Origin: Brenneria roseae subsp. roseae
GTDB taxonomy: Bacteria > Pseudomonadota > Gammaproteobacteria > Enterobacterales > Enterobacteriaceae
Direction: 5' to 3'
Assembly: GCF_003115845.1 (NCBI RefSeq)
Contig: NZ_KZ819031.1
Location: forward strand, 62,001 to 126,000
Length of the DNA stretch: 64,000 bases
In this document: in pieces, positions 63,489 through 64,000 of the stretch
Layout: every line of letters starts with the position of its first letter
Numbering within the stretch: position 1 is the stretch's first letter
Program-made: the position numbers and the translations under genes
The notes under the pieces: model-generated
Database searches by the model: none
The model's input: the letters and a program-made list of their open reading frames with translations, nothing else
What the model was told of the DNA's origin: nothing

Positions 63489-64000
63489 TTAACGCGGCAA
63501 CGCTTTTATATATCGCCAGAACTTTTCCGACGCCATATTCAGCCTGGCATCAAGACGGTAAAGGTATACGCCCATGTTCATCACGGCATCTCCCTTATCA
63601 AGAATCACCAGTTCCTGACTTTCCAGTTCTTCTTTGATGGAATAGTCCGGCAGCCATGCAATGCCATAACCGCTTTTGGTCATCCGCTTCAACAAGTCAC
63701 TCATTGAAGAGACGAAATGCACCGTAAACCGGTCGCTGTCCACGGAGGATAAATACCGGCTGACCTGACGCCCCATATAGCTGGTATCGGTGTAATTCAG
63801 CAGGGGAACAGAGGGCGCATGCATATCAAATAACGGTTTACCGTTGCTGCCACGGGCGCAGACCGGATAAAGCCGGGATTCCAGTATTTTTTCATGCATA
63901 AACGGTTCAGACATCAGCTCTTCGTTATAGAACGAGAAAATGAAGTCGCTCCGCCCCTCTTTGAGGTTTAATACCGCTTCATCGACATCAATCGATTCAA
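63489..64000 (-). CDS. LysR-type regulator, HypT/YjiE-like (cut by window edge)
   Basis: The C-terminal ~170 residues are visible; the DNA-binding end is beyond the right edge. Blocks IDVDEAVLNLKEGRSDFIFS, PLLNYTDTSYMGRQVSRYLS and SGYGIAWLPDYSIKEELES match E. coli HypT (YjiE), a hypochlorite-responsive regulator that protects through Met oxidation. Whether the redox methionines are kept can be tested only in part. It converges on the symporter gene and may not regulate it. GlxA- or DsdC-type assignments fit less well. Confidence 0.72.
   Translation of the reverse strand, partial: ESIDVDEAVLNLKEGRSDFIFSFYNEELMSEPFMHEKILESRLYPVCARGSNGKPLFDMHAPSVPLLNYTDTSYMGRQVSRYLSSVDSDRFTVHFVSSMSDLLKRMTKSGYGIAWLPDYSIKEELESQELVILDKGDAVMNMGVYLYRLDARLNMASEKFWRYIKALPR

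Overview
The window is chromosomal DNA from a Gram-negative gammaproteobacterium of the order Enterobacterales. The combination points to Pectobacteriaceae (Brenneria, Pectobacterium, Dickeya or a close relative): DcuB, PatD, Cbl and HypT proteins close to those of E. coli, a Serratia-type heme-hemophore locus, a Hyf-type formate hydrogenlyase with a selenium-free formate dehydrogenase of the kind reported in Pectobacterium, and TATACCC-ended intergenic repeats. The genus is an inference. I saw no tRNA, rRNA, insertion sequence, prophage or CRISPR array.

Layout. 1-900: truncated patD and a small acidic ORF. 1-11.2 kb: complete heme uptake locus hasI-hasS-hasR-hasA-hasD-hasE-hasF. Fur boxes lie before hasI and hasR, and two near-identical ECF-sigma promoters lie before hasS and hasR. 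12-13.4 kb: dcuB with an AT-rich leader and a clear terminator. 13.4-19 kb (minus): six-gene operon of a CuyA-like C-S lyase, a racemase, a TauABC-type importer and an LDH2/MDH2 dehydrogenase, probably for a sulfonated or thiol amino acid. 19.2-22 kb: a second, divergent TauABC-type importer. 22.3-26.3 kb: family-3 binding protein, fused permease-ATPase, GntR/FCD regulator and DUF1989 enzyme, with a candidate operator in front. 26.5-34 kb: iron-type alcohol dehydrogenase, gltP, cbl, a GlxA-type regulator paired with an extra GAPDH, and an EamA exporter.

34-41.7 kb (minus): Fur-boxed FetMP/P19-type iron uptake operon (FTR1 permease, P19, DUF2318 protein, two FtsX-type permeases, ATPase, thioredoxin lipoprotein). 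41.8-61.2 kb: formate hydrogenlyase-2 island, with hypC diverging from hyfABCDEFGHIJ-hycI, an MCP on the opposite strand, hydN-fdhF, and the sigma-54 activator fhlA/hyfR. Three sigma-54 promoters with exact -24/-12 spacing precede hypC, hyfA and hydN. FdhF has Cys at position 140, where E. coli has selenocysteine. 62-64 kb: a dicarboxylate/amino-acid symporter and a truncated HypT-like LysR gene.

The themes are iron acquisition (heme and ferrous iron, both Fur-controlled), sulfur/nitrogen scavenging (Cbl, Tau-type importers, CuyA) and anaerobic metabolism (DcuB, formate to H2 and CO2). The least explained units are the DUF1989 operon, the CuyA operon, the GlxA-GAPDH pair, and a 15-bp tandem repeat in the MCP tether.
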